DNA of 64,000 nt from positions 62,001 to 126,000 of the forward strand of contig DASWWX010000034.1 of assembly GCA_036405815.1 (NCBI GenBank). The letters run 5' to 3'. The notes beneath the pieces are model-generated. The model was not told where the DNA came from. It searched no databases and saw nothing but the letters and a program-made list of their open reading frames with translations. Source of the DNA: Solimonas sp036405815. GTDB taxonomy: Bacteria; Pseudomonadota; Gammaproteobacteria; Nevskiales; Nevskiaceae. This document shows, piece by piece, positions 1 through 8,802 of this stretch; the stretch's first letter is position 1; each line of letters begins with the position of its first letter. Made by a program: the position numbers and the translations under genes.

Positions 1-2007
1 ATTCGGATCGCCGCGGCCGGCGGCGCTGGCATTGCGGTTCTGGCTGCCCAGCGTCTGGGGTTCGCAGGCCGCGTTCTCACCGGCCGCGGTGCCGCGATAC
101 GGGGTCACGAAGGCCGGGAACGAACGGGCCGAACCCGGCGCATGGCCGATCGCCAGGTCGAAGGTGTCACGGAACGCACCCGGCGTGCCGTTGCCGTCGA
201 CGACGTAGTCGCTGGGCGAGTACACACCCTGCCCGCCACCGAGCGGAATCGCGGCGTCGAAACCGTTGCCGACGTAGGAGCCGACACCCGCGGTCGAACC
301 GGCGCAGCCACGGCCCGCCGGCAGCACGTTGGGAACGCCGACGATGCCGCCGGTCAGACGGCCGATGCTGCCGAAGATGGTTTCGACCAGATCCAGCGCC
401 GGATCGAGCGCGTCGGTCGGCAGCAGCGCGCGTTCCAGGTTCGCATCGTGGCAGCGCGACAGCGTCGGACCGAAGGCGGCGAACACCAGGTCCTCGGTAT
501 CGACCTGCAGCGGCAGGTTCGGGCGGTAGGCGACTTCACCCTGGAACGACCAGCCCAGCGCGGCGGTGTTGAAGCTCGCGCCGAACATCTGGATGTCTTC
601 CGGATATTCGACCAGCAGCTTGACCGTATCCAGCGGCACGGCGTTGCTGGTGGCGTTGGCCGGGTCCTGCTGCGTCAGCTCGCGCACCAGCGGCAGATCC
701 GGGCAGGTCGCCAGGAAGGTCACCGGATCGTAGGCGTCGATGCCCAGCGCATTGCCCTCGCGACGTGCGCAGCTCGCCACGGTCGAGAAGAAGCTCGCGT
801 ACGGCAGACGCGAGTGGTAGTTCATGAAGTAGAACGCGACCTCGGTGCCGTCGTTGAAATCTTCCGCGTAGTACTTCAGCGACACGCCGTACTGGCCGCT
901 GTTGCTGGCTTCCAGATCGCGCAGGCGGTCGATCTTGGTCGTCGTGTTGGTGACGCCCTGCAGCGGGTTGTAGAGCGGATAGGCGATGCCCTGCGGGTCT
1001 TCGGCGCCACCGCCGAAGTGCACGAACGCGTAGTCGATCGCGTTGTTGGTGCCGACCGTGTCGGACAGCTGCAGCATCGTGCCCGGTGCCGGCGCTTCCA
1101 CCGGCACCCATTCATAGGCATAGAACGCCTCGAGCGTGGCGTTGTAGAACGGCTCGAAGCCGAGCGAGACCATGCCCTGCGGCGTGAACACTTCCTCGAC
1201 CAGAAAGCCGACGCGATAGAAGTTGTTGGCGTTGATCGAGTTGACCTGGTTGACCGAGTTCAGCGCCAGCAGCAGCGATTCGCCCCAGTTGATCAGGTGG
1301 CGGCCGACCTTGAAGGTCAGCTCCTTCTCGCCGATCGGCAGCGAGCCGTAGATGTAGGCATCGAGCAGCTGCAGATCGGCGCCGGTCTGCTTCAGCAGTT
1401 CGCCGCTGCGACGCTTGCGCGTGGTCGGCAGACCCGGACCGTACTGCGTCGGCAGCAGCGGGCCGAAGGTGGGATCGGGCAGACCGACCCGCGGATCGTT
1501 GATGTTGTCGCGATTGATCTCGTTCGGGTGAAACTCCTCGAAATCGTTGTTGACCGCGTCATAGAACGCCAGCGTCTTCACGAACAGGCCGAAGTCGCCG
1601 AAGGTCAGCGTCAGGTCCTGCGTGATCTTGCCGACGGCAGAGGTCAGGTCGCCCTTGTCGTAGTTCCAGTTGCCATCGTCGTAGTTGGGACTGAACTGGC
1701 CGCGCTGTGCTGCCAATGCCGCGGCCGGATGGCCCTGGTCGCGGAACAAGCCCTGGCAGGACTGGTTCAAGCCGCCGCAGACGCCAGGATTGACGTTGGC
1801 CTTGCCAAGGTAATCCTCGTGGCGATCCTGCATGCGGATGGAGGCGCCGAGCGTGATCGTGGTGTTGAACACACCGTCGATCTCCTCGTCGTTCCAGGGC
1901 AGCGAGAAACTGAGCGCCTGCGCCAGACCGATATGGCTGCCGAGCACGGCGGCGAAAAGACCGGCAAACAGCCGGGCACACGACCTGCGGTGGTAACCCC
2001 ACGTCAT
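1..2007 (-). CDS. DUF1302 family outer-membrane protein (3' end outside window)
   Basis: The frame is open from an ATG at 2007 to the left window edge, so 669 codons are visible and the C-terminus is missing. The N-terminus is a signal peptide ending near an Ala-Gln-Ala motif at about residue 30, followed by a polar region rich in Asn, Tyr and Gly with alternating beta-strand character. The residues after cleavage (LSFSLPWNDEEIDGVFNTTI) match the usual start of DUF1302 proteins, whose family length is about 600-700 residues. Known family members are predicted outer-membrane beta-barrels, often next to DUF1329 and RND genes in hydrocarbon or steroid degraders; no partner gene is visible here. 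A purine-rich AGGAGAG stretch precedes the ATG. The gene is separated from oppD by 138 bp and has its own promoter candidate, so it is probably a separate unit. Substrate unknown. Confidence 0.8.
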   Translation of the reverse strand, partial: MTWGYHRRSCARLFAGLFAAVLGSHIGLAQALSFSLPWNDEEIDGVFNTTITLGASIRMQDRHEDYLGKANVNPGVCGGLNQSCQGLFRDQGHPAAALAAQRGQFSPNYDDGNWNYDKGDLTSAVGKITQDLTLTFGDFGLFVKTLAFYDAVNNDFEEFHPNEINRDNINDPRVGLPDPTFGPLLPTQYGPGLPTTRKRRSGELLKQTGADLQLLDAYIYGSLPIGEKELTFKVGRHLINWGESLLLALNSVNQVNSINANNFYRVGFLVEEVFTPQGMVSLGFEPFYNATLEAFYAYEWVPVEAPAPGTMLQLSDTVGTNNAIDYAFVHFGGGAEDPQGIAYPLYNPLQGVTNTTTKIDRLRDLEASNSGQYGVSLKYYAEDFNDGTEVAFYFMNYHSRLPYASFFSTVASCARREGNALGIDAYDPVTFLATCPDLPLVRELTQQDPANATSNAVPLDTVKLLVEYPEDIQMFGASFNTAALGWSFQGEVAYRPNLPLQVDTEDLVFAAFGPTLSRCHDANLERALLPTDALDPALDLVETIFGSIGRLTGGIVGVPNVLPAGRGCAGSTAGVGSYVGNGFDAAIPLGGGQGVYSPSDYVVDGNGTPGAFRDTFDLAIGHAPGSARSFPAFVTPYRGTAAGENAACEPQTLGSQNRNASAAGRGDPN

Positions 2008-2109
2008 CGTATATCCCCTCTCTCTCCTGGGTTCGGCGCTTCGGCATCAAGGCCGACGGCCGGGGGCCGCATCCGGTCGCACTACCGGACCTCCTGCATC
2101 CCCGCGTCG

Positions 2110-2137
2110 ATTATGGATCAAACGCGATACGGCGCAA
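2110..2137 (-). promoter_or_regulatory. putative sigma-70 promoter for the DUF1302 gene
   Basis: On the minus strand TTGCGC (2137-2132) is followed after 16 bp by CATAAT (2115-2110), which matches TATAAT at 5 of 6 positions. The predicted transcript would start near 2103 and leave a 5' UTR of about 95 nt before the ATG at 2007. Prediction by eye only. Confidence 0.45.
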
Positions 2138-2145
2138 ACGAGAAT

Positions 2146-3114
2146 TCAGCGTACCGCGCCAGCCCCGTCGAAGTGGCAGACCGACTGCCGCGTGCCGACG
2201 ACGCGAGGCGACGGCACCTGCTGCGTGCAGCGGTCGGCGGCTTGCCGGCAACGCGGGTGGAAGGCGCAGCCGTTCGGTCGTCGCGCCGGATCAGGCGCGG
2301 TGCCCTCGATCGCCTCTAGGCGCCCGCTGCCACCGCCGATGCGCGGTCGCGCCGCCAGCAGCGCGCGTGTGTAGGGGTGCGCCGGCGCGGCCAGCACCTC
2401 TCGAGTCGGGCCGGATTCCATGGCACGGCCGGCATACATGACCAGGCTGCGCTCGCACAGCTCGGCAACCAATCCCAGATCGTGGGCGATCAGCAGCAGC
2501 GACAGCCCCAGTTCGCGACGCAGCTGCGCCAACAGCGCCACGATCTGCGCCTGTACGCTGACATCAAGCGCCGTGGTCGGCTCGTCGGCGATCAGCAGTC
2601 GCGGCTCGCACAGCAGGCTGGTGGCGATCAGCACCCGCTGCCGCTGGCCGCCCGACAGTTCGTGCGGGTACTGCGCAAGCCGACGTGCGCCATCCGACAG
2701 CTGCACGGCATCCAGCATGCGCAAGCTGGCGGCGCGGGCTTGCGTGCGGCTGGCGCCGCGATGATGGATCAGGCCCTCCGCCATTTGCGTGCCGATCGTC
2801 AGATGCGGATTGAGGCTGCTCATCGGGTCCTGGAAAACCATCGCGATGCCCGCACCGCGCCGCCGCGCCATCTCCGGCGCCGGCAGCCCCAGCAGCTCTC
2901 GATCGTCGAAACAGATACGCCCTTCGACCTGCGCGCCCTCTTCGAGCAAGCCCATGATCGCCAGGGCCGTCTGCGATTTTCCGGACCCGGATTCCCCGAC
3001 GATGGCCAGCGCCTCCCCCGCTTGCATGCTGAAATCGACGCCGTCGACCACGGTCGCCACCCCGCGCGCGGTCGCAAAGCGGATGCGCAGATTCTCGACG
3101 CGCAGCAGGCTCAC
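2146..3114 (-). CDS. oppD: oligopeptide/dipeptide ABC transporter ATP-binding protein (OppD/DppD type)
   Basis: A 322-residue ATPase that would power peptide import through OppB/OppC at the cytoplasmic membrane. Visible motifs in order: Walker A GESGSGKS at residues 40-47, Q-loop VFQDPMSS near 93-100, signature LSGGQRQR, Walker B LLIADEPTTALD, switch His in LLIAHDLG, and a C-terminal oligopeptide-transporter extension with the Cys-rich PNGCAFHPRC motif. The start is a GTG at 3114 that overlaps the oppC stop in a GTGA arrangement, which indicates translational coupling. Upstream in-frame codons lie inside oppC and are not used. It ends the opp cluster. No second ATPase (OppF/DppF) follows, although peptide importers of this type usually carry both D and F. 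Confidence 0.93.
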   Translation of the reverse strand: MSLLRVENLRIRFATARGVATVVDGVDFSMQAGEALAIVGESGSGKSQTALAIMGLLEEGAQVEGRICFDDRELLGLPAPEMARRRGAGIAMVFQDPMSSLNPHLTIGTQMAEGLIHHRGASRTQARAASLRMLDAVQLSDGARRLAQYPHELSGGQRQRVLIATSLLCEPRLLIADEPTTALDVSVQAQIVALLAQLRRELGLSLLLIAHDLGLVAELCERSLVMYAGRAMESGPTREVLAAPAHPYTRALLAARPRIGGGSGRLEAIEGTAPDPARRPNGCAFHPRCRQAADRCTQQVPSPRVVGTRQSVCHFDGAGAVR

Positions 3115-3956
3115 CGACGCGGCTCCGAATCCGGCAACAGCGCGCTTCGCAGATGCTCGCCGAGCACATTCAGACACAGCAGCGTGAAGACCAGAAAGAC
3201 CGCCGGGAACAGCAAGGCGCCGGGCGTGCTCTCCATCTCGCGCGCACCTTCGTTGACCAGCGCGCCCCAACTCGTCGCAGGCTCCTGCACGCCGAGCCCG
3301 AGGAAACTCAAGAAGGATTCGATCAGGATCACCTGCGGCAGGGTCAGCACCGCGCAGACCACGACCACGCCGAGCAGGTTGGGGACGATGTGGCGGCGCA
3401 GGATCGCCGGTGTATCCAGCCCAGCGGTGAGGGCGGCATCCACGTAGGGCTGGCGCCGCAGGCTCAGCGTCTGGCCGCGCACGATACGCGCCATGTCGAG
3501 CCAGTTGACGGCGCCGATCGCCACGAACACCAGCCACAGTTCGCGGCCGAACAGCACCATCAGCAGGATCACGAAGAACAGGAACGGCAGCGCATACAGC
3601 ACATCGACCACGCGCATCATCAGGCTGTCGACCCGACCGCCGACGTAGCCCGCGATCGCGCCCCAGGCCAGGCCAATCAGCAGCGACACCACGGTGGACA
3701 CCAATCCCACCAGCAACGACAGGCGCCCGCCCTCCAGCGTGCGCACGTAGAGATCGCGGCCAAGTCCGTCGGTGCCGAACCAATGCTGCGATTGCAGCGT
3801 CGGCGGCGCCGACCACTGGCCCTCGAAATCGATGTGGTCGGCCGCGTACGGGCTGAGCCACGGTCCGGCGACCACCAGCAGCAGCACCGCGATCAGACCG
3901 ATGGCAGCGACGCGCGCGGTCCGGCGACGCGGCAGCGAGAAGATGCGCAGTTTCAT
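3111..3956 (-). CDS. oppC: peptide ABC transporter permease (OppC/DppC type)
   Basis: A 281-residue inner-membrane permease. A first transmembrane helix lies near residues 15-35, followed by a periplasmic segment with the family signature HWFGTDGLGRD, then five further hydrophobic segments. The EAA-type loop that contacts the ATPase is visible as ALTAGLDTPAILRRHIVPNL (the usual EAA sequence is degenerate, reading ALTAG). Length and topology fit OppC/DppC. Its ATG overlaps the oppB stop by 4 bp and its stop overlaps the GTG of oppD by 3 bp, so the three genes are translationally coupled. It pairs with OppB to form the translocation pore. Confidence 0.93.
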   Translation of the reverse strand: MKLRIFSLPRRRTARVAAIGLIAVLLLVVAGPWLSPYAADHIDFEGQWSAPPTLQSQHWFGTDGLGRDLYVRTLEGGRLSLLVGLVSTVVSLLIGLAWGAIAGYVGGRVDSLMMRVVDVLYALPFLFFVILLMVLFGRELWLVFVAIGAVNWLDMARIVRGQTLSLRRQPYVDAALTAGLDTPAILRRHIVPNLLGVVVVCAVLTLPQVILIESFLSFLGLGVQEPATSWGALVNEGAREMESTPGALLFPAVFLVFTLLCLNVLGEHLRSALLPDSEPRR

Positions 3957-4873
3957 GCCGGCCGCGCCCGCGGATCGAGCCGACCGTACAGCAGATCGAC
4001 CAGGAAATTGCAGAGCACGATCAGCGCGCCGTACAGCAGCACCACACCCAGCACCAGCGTGTAGTCGCGATTCAGCGCCGCCTGCACGAAATAGCGGCCG
4101 AGTCCCGGCAGGTTGAACACCTGCTCGACCACCACCGAACCGGTGAGCAGGCCCGCCGCCGCCGGCCCCAGGTAGGACAGCACCGGCAGCAACGCCGGTT
4201 TCAGCGCGTGACGCAGCAAAATCGCGCGTTCCGGCAAACCCTTGGCGCGTGCCGCGCGGATGTAGGGCGCGCGCAGCGTCTCCACCAGACTGCTACGGGT
4301 CAGGCGCGCGAGATACGCGGCCTGCGGCAGCGCGAGCGCGACCATCGGCAGCAGCATGTCGGCATAGCGACCTGCCTGCCAGCCGCCGGCGGGCAACCAG
4401 CCCAACGTGATGGCGAACAGCAGGATCAGCAGCGGCGCCACCACGTAGTTAGGCAGCGACAGGCCGATCGACGCCAGCCCCATCAGCACGCGATCCAGCA
4501 GGCCGTCGCGATGACGCGCGGCGAACGTGCCGGTGCCCAGGCCCAGCACGAGCGCCAGCAGCAGGGCACCGCCCCCGAGCGCCAGCGACACCGGCAGCGC
4601 CTGTGCGATCAACTCGGTGACGCGGTAGCCCTCGTAATGCAGCGAGGGCCCGAGATCGCCCCGCAGCAGATCGCCGAGATAGCCGACGTATTGCTGCCAC
4701 AGCGGCCGGTCGAGCCGGTACTGTGCTTGCAGCGCCGCCTCGACCTGCGGCAGCAAGGCGCGCTCGCGGTCGAAGGGGCCGCCCGGCGCGGCACGCATCA
4801 TGAAGAACGTCAGGGTCACCAGCACCCATAGCGTGGGCAGGGCCTGCAGCAGTCGGCGAATCGCGAGCGGCAT
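3953..4873 (-). CDS. oppB: peptide ABC transporter permease (OppB/DppB type)
   Basis: A 306-residue inner-membrane permease. The N-terminal helix (IRRLLQALPTLWVLVTLTFF) and the adjacent MRAAPGGPFD motif are typical of OppB/DppB, where a Pro-Gly-Gly-Pro follows the first helix. Six hydrophobic segments are seen. The EAA-like loop is in the YIRAARAKGLPERAILLRHA segment. The C-terminal region contains VVVEQVFNLPGLGRYFV, a strongly conserved motif of the BPD_transp_1 family. The gene follows oppA by 89 bp and overlaps oppC by 4 bp. Confidence 0.93.
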   Translation of the reverse strand: MPLAIRRLLQALPTLWVLVTLTFFMMRAAPGGPFDRERALLPQVEAALQAQYRLDRPLWQQYVGYLGDLLRGDLGPSLHYEGYRVTELIAQALPVSLALGGGALLLALVLGLGTGTFAARHRDGLLDRVLMGLASIGLSLPNYVVAPLLILLFAITLGWLPAGGWQAGRYADMLLPMVALALPQAAYLARLTRSSLVETLRAPYIRAARAKGLPERAILLRHALKPALLPVLSYLGPAAAGLLTGSVVVEQVFNLPGLGRYFVQAALNRDYTLVLGVVLLYGALIVLCNFLVDLLYGRLDPRARPA

Positions 4874-4962
4874 ACGAACAGTGTCCAGCGTTCTACCCCT
4901 CGCCCGCCAGCGTCACATGACACCGGTCGGCCAGTCGCGCCGCGATCGGCAGCGGTCATTAC

Positions 4963-6546
4963 TTAGGGCAACAGACGCAGATCCTTGCTGTAGTGATAGT
5001 CGAGGAGGTTGTCCTGCCAGCCCTGCACGCGCGGCTTGACCAGATGCTTGGAGACGTACCAGTAGATCGGAATCACCGGCCACTCGCTGAGAAGGCGTGC
5101 CTCGGCCGCCGCCAGCATCTGCTGGCGTTGCAGCGGATCGACGGCGGCGGCCGCGCCTGCGATCAAGGCGTCGTACTCGGCGTCGGCCCAGCCGGTGTCG
5201 TTCTGTCCATGCGACGACTGCAGGATGTCGGTAAAGGTGGATACGTCGTCGTAGTCGCCGATCCAGGTCGCGCGGAACACCTGCGTGACCTGCCGCTGGC
5301 GGCGGTTGTGCAGGTAGACCTTGGTTTCCTCGTTGAACAGGCGCGTGCGCACCCCCAGATGCTGCTTCCACATCGCAGCAATCACGACCGCAATGCGCTT
5401 GTGATCCTCGTGGGTGTTGTAGCGCAGCTCGATCTCCAGCGGCCGCGCCTCGGAATACCCCGCCTCGGCATAGAGCCGTCGCGCCTCGGCCAGCTGGCGT
5501 TCGCGCGGCCAGTGCATCCATGCGAGCGCCCGGCCCCGGTGCCCCGAAGTGCCGGGCGGCACCCAACCCAGCGCGGGTTGTGCGACGCCGTTCATCACCT
5601 TGTTCACGATCAGCTCGCGATCGACGGCCATGGCCAGCGCCTGACGCAAAGCGCGGTTGTCCTTGAACGGCGGGCGCGTGACATTGAAGCCGTAGTAATA
5701 GACACCCAGGTACGTGGCCAATCGCAGTTCGTCGCCGAGCTGGCGGCGGATCCAGGGCGCCTGCACCAAAGGAATCTGGTAGGTGATATCGATCTCGCCC
5801 GCGCGATAACGCTTCAGCTCCGAGCCGACATCCTCGGTCGGCAGATAGCGCACCTGTGAGATGTGCGTTGCGACATCGTTCCAGTAGTGAACATTGCGCG
5901 CGAGCGTGATCTGCGATTGCACGATCCACGTCTGCAGCAGGTACGCGCCGTTGCCAACCAGACGGCCCGGCCGCGCAAACGCGTCGCCCCATTGCCGCAC
6001 GCTCGGTGCGTGAACCGGGAAGGCGCTGGGGTGCGCGAGCAGGCCCAGGAGCTGCGGTGACGGCGCGGTCAGTTCGATCCGCAGACGCAGCGGTCCCACC
6101 GCCTGCACACCGAGCCGCTCCGGCGGCAGTCGCCCGGCAGCAATCTCCGTCGCGTTGACGATCGGCGACAGCATGCCGCCGAAACTGCCCCCCGTGGCCG
6201 GATCGACGCTGCGCCGCAAACCGGCCACGAAATCCTGCGCCGTCACCGGCTCACCGTTGGACCAGCGCGCCTGCGGACGCAGATCGAAGAAGTAGACGCG
6301 ACCGCCGTGCAGCACGCGCCAGCCGACCGCGGCGCCAGGCACGATGCGCCCATCGGGCGCAACCGAGGTCAGCCCCTCGTAGAGATCGCGCAGGATGGCA
6401 AGCGCACTGACGCTTTCGGCGCGGTGCGGATCGAGTGTCTCCGGCTCCTGGCCGTTGCCAATGCGCAGCACGCCTGACTCTGCCGCTGCCAAGGTCACAG
6501 CCAGCATGCTCGACAGGCCCAGTGCGGCCAGTACCGCGCGCATCAA
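4963..6546 (-). CDS. oppA: peptide ABC transporter substrate-binding protein (OppA/SBP_bac_5 family)
   Basis: A 527-residue periplasmic binding protein. The signal peptide covers about residues 1-22 and ends in TLAAAES. The mature N-terminus, RIGNGQEPETLDPHRAESV, is the classic start of family 5 solute-binding proteins. Other family blocks are FDLRPQARWSNGEPVTAQDFVAGLRR and, later, LRQALAMAVDRELIVNKVMNG (both shown here only in part of their length). The length suits OppA (peptides of two to five residues) but also DppA or murein-peptide binding, so the exact ligand is open. The gene begins 5 bp after the stop of the EamA-type gene, so the exporter and importer appear co-transcribed. Confidence 0.9.
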   Translation of the reverse strand: MMRAVLAALGLSSMLAVTLAAAESGVLRIGNGQEPETLDPHRAESVSALAILRDLYEGLTSVAPDGRIVPGAAVGWRVLHGGRVYFFDLRPQARWSNGEPVTAQDFVAGLRRSVDPATGGSFGGMLSPIVNATEIAAGRLPPERLGVQAVGPLRLRIELTAPSPQLLGLLAHPSAFPVHAPSVRQWGDAFARPGRLVGNGAYLLQTWIVQSQITLARNVHYWNDVATHISQVRYLPTEDVGSELKRYRAGEIDITYQIPLVQAPWIRRQLGDELRLATYLGVYYYGFNVTRPPFKDNRALRQALAMAVDRELIVNKVMNGVAQPALGWVPPGTSGHRGRALAWMHWPRERQLAEARRLYAEAGYSEARPLEIELRYNTHEDHKRIAVVIAAMWKQHLGVRTRLFNEETKVYLHNRRQRQVTQVFRATWIGDYDDVSTFTDILQSSHGQNDTGWADAEYDALIAGAAAAVDPLQRQQMLAAAEARLLSEWPVIPIYWYVSKHLVKPRVQGWQDNLLDYHYSKDLRLLP

Positions 6547-6551
6547 AGCGC

Positions 6552-7469
6552 TCAGCCGCGCCGCGCCGTGGCCTGCGGCCGCGACGCCCAGGTAACGATG
6601 ACGACGCCGGCCAGGATGATCGCGGTGCCGAGCAGCTGGCTGCGGCTCAGATGCTCATCGAGGATCAGCCAGCCCAGCAGCACCGCCACCGCCGGATTGA
6701 CGTAGGCGTAGGTGCCGAGCTGCGACGGCGTGACCTGGTGCACCAGCCAGAAGTAGGCACCGTAGGCGATGCAGGAACCGAACACCGCGAGGTAGAGCAG
6801 CGCGGCGATGCCGTCGACGCTCCAGTGCCAGCGCGGCGCTTCGCCCAGCGCAAGGCCCAATGCTGTCATGACGATGCCGGTGAAGAGCATCTGCAGGGCC
6901 GCCGTCATCGCCGGCGCGCAACCGACCGGTCGTCGTCTCGAGTAGATCGAACCCGCGGCCCACAGCATCGGCGAGACCAGCAGCGCCACATACGCCACCA
7001 CTGGCGCGGCCTGCAGGCTGAGGCCAGCGCCCACCAGCACCACCACACCGCCGAAACCCATCAGCAGGCCGACGATCGTCCAGTTGCCGGGTCGTTCCCC
7101 GCCACGCCCCCAGGTGCCAAACCAGGCCATCCACAACGCGGACGTGGCGACGATCAGCGCCGCCTGGTTGGACTCGACCCACTGCTCGCTCCAGGTCACC
7201 AATCCGTTGGCCCCGACCAGCATCATCGTCGATGTCGCAGCGATGGCGATCCAGTCTCCGCGTGCACGCGGCAGGCGCGCGCCGCGCCACCAGGCATAGG
7301 CCAGCATCAGGGGTGCGGCAATCAGGAAGCGGGCGCCCGCGAAGAGCACCGCCGGCAGCTCCTGCACGCCGATGCGTATCGCGAGGTAGGTTGAACCCCA
7401 GACCAGGTAGACGACCGCGAACGCCAGCAGAATCTGCGCCGGCCGCTGCGCGACGGCACCGGCGCTCAT
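6552..7469 (-). CDS. EamA/DMT-family transporter (YedA/RhaT-like)
   Basis: A 305-residue inner-membrane protein with about ten hydrophobic segments arranged as two EamA repeats. The first repeat begins with VYLVWGSTYLAIRIGVQELP, the WGSTY motif being diagnostic of YedA-like drug/metabolite transporters. The second repeat ends with AYVNPAVAVLLGWLILDEHL, the usual hallmark. I chose the ATG at 7469 because the 57 codons upstream in the same frame encode an Arg/Ser-rich stretch overlapping the TPR gene and are not conserved-looking. The gene follows the TPR gene by 37 bp and precedes oppA by 5 bp. Members of the family export amino acids or small metabolites; the substrate here is unknown, but the context could link it to peptide-derived amino acids. 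Confidence 0.88.
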   Translation of the reverse strand: MSAGAVAQRPAQILLAFAVVYLVWGSTYLAIRIGVQELPAVLFAGARFLIAAPLMLAYAWWRGARLPRARGDWIAIAATSTMMLVGANGLVTWSEQWVESNQAALIVATSALWMAWFGTWGRGGERPGNWTIVGLLMGFGGVVVLVGAGLSLQAAPVVAYVALLVSPMLWAAGSIYSRRRPVGCAPAMTAALQMLFTGIVMTALGLALGEAPRWHWSVDGIAALLYLAVFGSCIAYGAYFWLVHQVTPSQLGTYAYVNPAVAVLLGWLILDEHLSRSQLLGTAIILAGVVIVTWASRPQATARRG

Positions 7470-7506
7470 CGGATCGCTCGACGGCGCGCCGCGAGATCCA
7501 AGCGCG

Positions 7507-8802
7507 TCAGTTCTGGACCGATTCCGGCGTCTCGGCAGGCGCGTTGAGCGCAGCAGTGTGCGCTTCCTGCTCCTCGAGCTGCTGCATGTGCGCGAGCCAT
7601 TGCGTCGCGTTGTTGCGGCTCTCGTCGAAGCCGAGCGCACGCTGCAGATAGGTCACTGCACGCTTGCGGTCACCCAGGTTGAACGCGGCGATGCCGGCGA
7701 GGAAAGCGGCTTCGCCCGGGCGCTTCAAACCGCCCTTGGCCTGCGCCTTGTCGGCCATCTCCAGCGCCGGCTTCCACTTCTCGCTCTCGACGTAAATCTG
7801 CATCAGGCGGAAGTAGATCTCACCCTTGTCCGAAACCTGCGCCGCCTGCTTCAACACCGGCTCGGCGCGGTCGTACTCACGCGCCATGGTCCAGGCGTCG
7901 CCCAGCAACGACAGGGTCTTCTCGTCAGCTTTCAGCACCTTGCTGTCGAGACCGCGCTGCAGCACGTTGGCCGCCTTGTACGGAATCTCCATCAGCAGAT
8001 ACACGTTGGCGAGGTTGCGCATCTCACCATCGGTGTCGATGAAGCCCTGGCGCTCGGCCAGCGCCAGCACCGCCAGCGATTCGCGGTCCTGCTTGATCTC
8101 GAAGAACACACTGGAGAGCTGCTTCCAGTAGTCCTCCTTCTGCGGCGCCAGCTGGATCAGGCTCACCAGCACTTCCGCGCACTGCGGGAACTGCTTGAGT
8201 TCGAAGTGCAGCGCCAGCTTGAGCTGAAGCCAGGATTCCTTGGGCTCCTTGGTCTTCGACAGCGCCAGATCGACCTGCGGCAGCGCATCGCGGAAACGCT
8301 TGCGGTCGGCGTAGACGCTGGCCAGCAGAATGTGCGCATCGGCCGGCGGCGGCAACGTGGCTTCCGAGAAGTACTGCTCCAGCTTCTGGATCGCCTTGTC
8401 GGTCTGATTGTCCTGGAAGTAAAGCTGCGCGACGTTGAACAGCATCTGCTCGTACGGCTGCTGCGGCAACGAATCGAGCTGCAGCGCGGTCTCGAACGAG
8501 CGGATCGCGCCTTTGAAGTTGTTCTGCGAAACGTGGACGAAGGCAGCGGTCTGATGCAGCACCGCCTTCTCGTAGTCGTTGGAGGTGCGCTCCAGCAGCG
8601 AGTTGATCCGCTCCAGCGCCTCGGCATCGCGCTTCTTGCCGATCATGTCGTGGATGCGCTCGAGCTGGCGATAGGTGCTCTCGCTGAGCGTTCCGGTGGC
8701 CTTGCGCTCCTTTTTCTGCGCATCGGCCTGCTGCGGTAGCAGGCCGGCGCAGGCCACGGCCAGGATCGCCACTACATAACGTGCTTTATCGGCCCGCAAC
8801 AT
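7507..8802 (-). CDS. TPR-repeat protein of the TonB cluster
   Basis: A 431-residue exported protein. The signal peptide covers about residues 1-28 and ends in QQADAQ. The rest is helical with many tetratricopeptide-type helix pairs, for example SQNNFKGAIRSFETALQLD and DNQTDKAIQKLEQYFSEA, and another near the end (NLGDRKRAVTYLQRALGFD). The ATG overlaps the tonB stop by one base (TGATG), so translation is coupled. In Vibrio and many other gammaproteobacteria a similar TPR protein accompanies TonB-ExbB-ExbD-TtpC clusters. It probably acts in the periplasm as an adaptor between TonB and cognate receptors or secretion components. Assignment to the cluster is strong; the precise role is inferred. 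Confidence 0.85.
   Translation of the reverse strand: MLRADKARYVVAILAVACAGLLPQQADAQKKERKATGTLSESTYRQLERIHDMIGKKRDAEALERINSLLERTSNDYEKAVLHQTAAFVHVSQNNFKGAIRSFETALQLDSLPQQPYEQMLFNVAQLYFQDNQTDKAIQKLEQYFSEATLPPPADAHILLASVYADRKRFRDALPQVDLALSKTKEPKESWLQLKLALHFELKQFPQCAEVLVSLIQLAPQKEDYWKQLSSVFFEIKQDRESLAVLALAERQGFIDTDGEMRNLANVYLLMEIPYKAANVLQRGLDSKVLKADEKTLSLLGDAWTMAREYDRAEPVLKQAAQVSDKGEIYFRLMQIYVESEKWKPALEMADKAQAKGGLKRPGEAAFLAGIAAFNLGDRKRAVTYLQRALGFDESRNNATQWLAHMQQLEEQEAHTAALNAPAETPESVQN

Noticed and set aside
142..2319. Long plus-strand open frame opposite the DUF1302 gene
   Set aside because: It is the antisense shadow of a GC-rich gene: Arg/Val/Asp/Gln-rich, no domain, and it extends through the intergenic region and into oppD.
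2377..4064. Plus-strand open frames over oppD, oppC and oppB
   Set aside because: They are opposite strongly recognisable genes and have no domain or ribosome-binding site.
7558..8739. 393-codon plus-strand frame over the TPR gene
   Set aside because: Antisense shadow: composition dominated by Leu/Arg/Val/Gln, no plausible fold, and the minus strand carries a clear TPR gene.
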